Origin: Deltaproteobacteria bacterium
GTDB lineage: Bacteria; Desulfobacterota; Desulfarculia; Adiutricales; Adiutricaceae
Direction: 5' to 3'
DNA length: 7,201 nucleotides
NCBI GenBank assembly: GCA_031257955.1
Contig: JAIRNQ010000063.1
Span: 1 to 7,201 of the forward strand
How positions within the stretch are numbered: position 1 is the stretch's first letter; each line of letters starts with the position of its first letter. Positions 6,191-7,201 of the stretch are shown here, in pieces. Made by a program: the position numbers and the translations under genes. Under the pieces are notes generated by a model. That model was not told the origin of the DNA. It worked only from the letters and a program-made list of their open reading frames with translations, and ran no database searches.

Positions 6191-6212
6191 GCGAATCCCA
6201 GTGACAATAAGT

Positions 6213-6240
6213 ATTATAAGCCCCCAGACGAAAAAAACAA
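6213..6240 (-). promoter_or_regulatory. candidate sigma-70 promoter for the purine leader
   Basis: The minus strand carries a perfect TATAAT at 6218-6213 with TTGTTT (6240-6235) 16 nt upstream. The -35 is only half consensus, but the -10 is exact and the spacing acceptable. Transcription would begin near 6206 and run through two hairpins toward purC. No gene lies just upstream that would explain the promoter otherwise. Confidence 0.45.
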
Positions 6241-6652
6241 GTAGCGAACTCAACATTTTTTTTGCTCACTTGGATTGTTGTTGATTAAACAAAACTCGCT
6301 TATAACCGTAGGCCCAATGATATCTCAATTTATAATCCAATAACGACAAATCTAGCCCCATAGGCCACCGGTCTGCCGGCCGGCCCGGCCGCTCGGTCCT
6401 CGGGCCCCCTCGGTTCCCGGCCGTCCCATCGGCTGTGGCCCTGGCTAAATTATCGCCCACGGCGGCAAATACCCGAACATTTTTGGCCAATAATTAAAAC
6501 GTTAGCCAAAAGTTCACTAAATTAACCCCATTATCCCTTAACCTTCGCCGTATCTTACCCGTAACCTCCGGACCAATCGGCAGATATCAAGGCCATAATT
6601 CAATATCGCCATATTTATCATTTTGATTGCGCCGCATTTAATTGATAATTTA
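6241..6652. other. mixed-composition intergenic DNA, no gene supported
   Basis: AT-rich DNA interrupted by a GC-rich patch at about 6361-6440. An A7 tract (6231-6237) and a T8 tract (6255-6262) form an inverted pair near its start. TTTTGGC at 6481-6487 and GCCAAAA at 6505-6511 form another inverted repeat. A 74-codon minus-strand frame (6490-6266) begins with TTG, lacks a ribosome binding site and resembles no family I know. I see no coding gene here. Confidence 0.4.
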
Positions 6653-6681
6653 CCTGGGCAACCGTCCCAGGGCCGACCCAG

Positions 6682-6836
6682 GGCCAGCCCTGGCCCGCTT
6701 AGGGGGCCCAGAACCTTCCAAGGCATTCTAAGGGACTCCATGAGCCACTCCCGGACGCGTATATTACCGGCCAGCCCGCCCAGGCCCCCTGAGAGCCACG
6801 CGGGGCGATCCGCGGGCCTAGCCGCGGTCACCCTAG
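6682..6836. repeat. 155-bp direct repeat, copy 1
   Basis: Pairs with 6913-7067 at a constant offset of 231 bp with no gaps; I count 8 differences in 155 positions. The unchanged core includes a 39-bp stretch from 6736 to 6774 containing ACGCGTATATTACCGG. Small inverted motifs occur inside (CGCGG/CCGCG around a 6-nt loop at 6800-6815, CCTT/AAGG at 6714-6723). No transposase gene, flanking target duplication or terminal inverted repeats can be seen. Confidence 0.9.
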
Positions 6837-6912
6837 CCACTCGGGCCAACCCTGGCCTCAGAGAAGCTCTCAGGGGCATCCACGGGCCTTCCAGAGAGAC
6901 GCCTCACCTCCC

Positions 6913-7067
6913 GGCCAACCCTGGCCCGCTTAGGGCGCCCAGAACCTTCCAAGGCTTTCTAAGGGCCTCCATGAGCCACTCCCGGACGCGTATATTACCG
7001 GCCAGGCCGCCCAGGCCCCCTGAGAGGCACGCGGGGCGATCCGCGGGCCTTGCCGCGGCCACCCTAG
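6913..7067. repeat. 155-bp direct repeat, copy 2
   Basis: Second copy of the repeat at 6682-6836, about 95% identical and ungapped. Because the 231-bp period is a multiple of three, any frame open in one copy is kept in the same phase in the other. The differences are spread over all three codon positions, so they do not point to a protein-coding repeat. AT-rich DNA begins right after this copy. Confidence 0.9.
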
Positions 7068-7201
7068 TACCTTGTATCGTTAATTTTTTCGGTTTTATGG
7101 GTCTGGGCAGTAACCCCGCATTTTTTAGGGTTTAGCACAATTCACATCATCCAAGCGGTTTTTTGGATAAAGCCGCCTTAACTTTATACGTGCATCAGTT
7201 T
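7068..7201. other. AT-rich flank, no gene supported
   Basis: No open frame with support. Two weak competing inverted repeats occur: ATCCAA at 7149-7154 with TTGGAT at 7163-7168, and GCGG at 7155-7158 with CCGC at 7173-7176. Neither has a convincing T-run for a terminator. Confidence 0.3.

Larger units (their letters stand above)
6653..7067. other. GC-rich island holding two direct repeats
   Basis: Composition rises sharply near 6653 and falls back to AT-rich after about 7067, almost exactly at the end of the second repeat copy. The 76-bp segment between the copies (6837-6912) is also GC-rich and contains a further GGGCCAACCCTGGCC, similar to the start of both copies. Long open frames cross the island on both strands, but none has a ribosome binding site. 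The sharp edges suggest an inserted or amplified element. Confidence 0.4.

Noticed and set aside
6110..6200. tRNA-Thr(GGT)-like element on the plus strand: CTTGGTAA in a stem-loop, then GCGAATCCC further on
   Set aside because: The loop has 8 rather than 7 bases, there is no D-arm or matching acceptor stem, and the T-arm-like string is about 25 nt too far away. The terminator-like reading on the minus strand fits better.
6266..6490. 74-codon minus-strand frame
   Set aside because: TTG start, no ribosome binding site, no family match, and it crosses a GC/AT composition break.
6538..6879. 113-codon minus-strand open frame
   Set aside because: No ribosome binding site seen and no recognisable family; half of it is repeat sequence. 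Kept only as a low-interest finding for the repeat.
6682..7067. CRISPR array or tandem satellite
   Set aside because: Only two units, far too long for CRISPR repeats, and one 76-bp spacer; no cas genes nearby.
6623..7135. 170-codon plus-strand open frame across both direct repeats
   Set aside because: Starts with TTG without a ribosome binding site, is Pro/Arg-rich, and is open mainly because the DNA is GC-rich and the repeat period is a multiple of three.

Overview
The window is dominated by a five-gene block of de novo purine biosynthesis genes, all on the minus strand and transcribed in the order purC, purS, purQ, purL, purF (from about 5796 down to 223). The order matches the purCSQLF core of the classic Gram-positive purine operon. 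FGAM synthase is the three-subunit type (PurS + PurQ + small PurL), and PurF is the iron-sulphur type that matures by cleavage. The organism is a bacterium with GC-rich genes and AT-rich intergenic DNA. The three-subunit FGAM synthase argues against a gammaproteobacterium, which uses one large fused PurL. A Desulfobacterota/deltaproteobacterial relative would fit, but I cannot name the organism from sequence alone.

Layout: 1-180 is AT-rich and may hold the last 29 codons of a plus-strand gene (stop at 88-90). 223-1629 is purF, 1794-4007 purL, 4004-4708 purQ, 4705-4959 purS and 5083-5796 purC. The purS/purQ and purQ/purL junctions are tight GTGA overlaps. The purC/purS gap (123 nt) and purL/purF gap (164 nt) are rich in perfect inverted repeats. 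5797-6240 looks like the operon leader. It has a TATAAT promoter at its upstream end, followed by two overlapping hairpins, the second ending in a T-run like an intrinsic terminator. 6241-7201 has no gene I can support. Its main structure is a pair of 155-bp direct repeats (about 95% identical, period 231 bp) in a GC-rich island inside AT-rich DNA.

Function: PurF makes phosphoribosylamine from PRPP and glutamine (step 1). PurL with PurQ and PurS converts FGAR to FGAM. PurC joins aspartate to CAIR to give SAICAR. The other pathway genes (purD, N, M, E, K, B, H) are not in the window and must lie elsewhere.

No novel protein system is visible. The observations most worth checking are in non-coding DNA: a strong purS Shine-Dalgarno separated from its start codon by a perfect hairpin, an attenuator-like leader upstream of purC, the structured purL/purF gap with an uncertain purF start, and the direct-repeat island.
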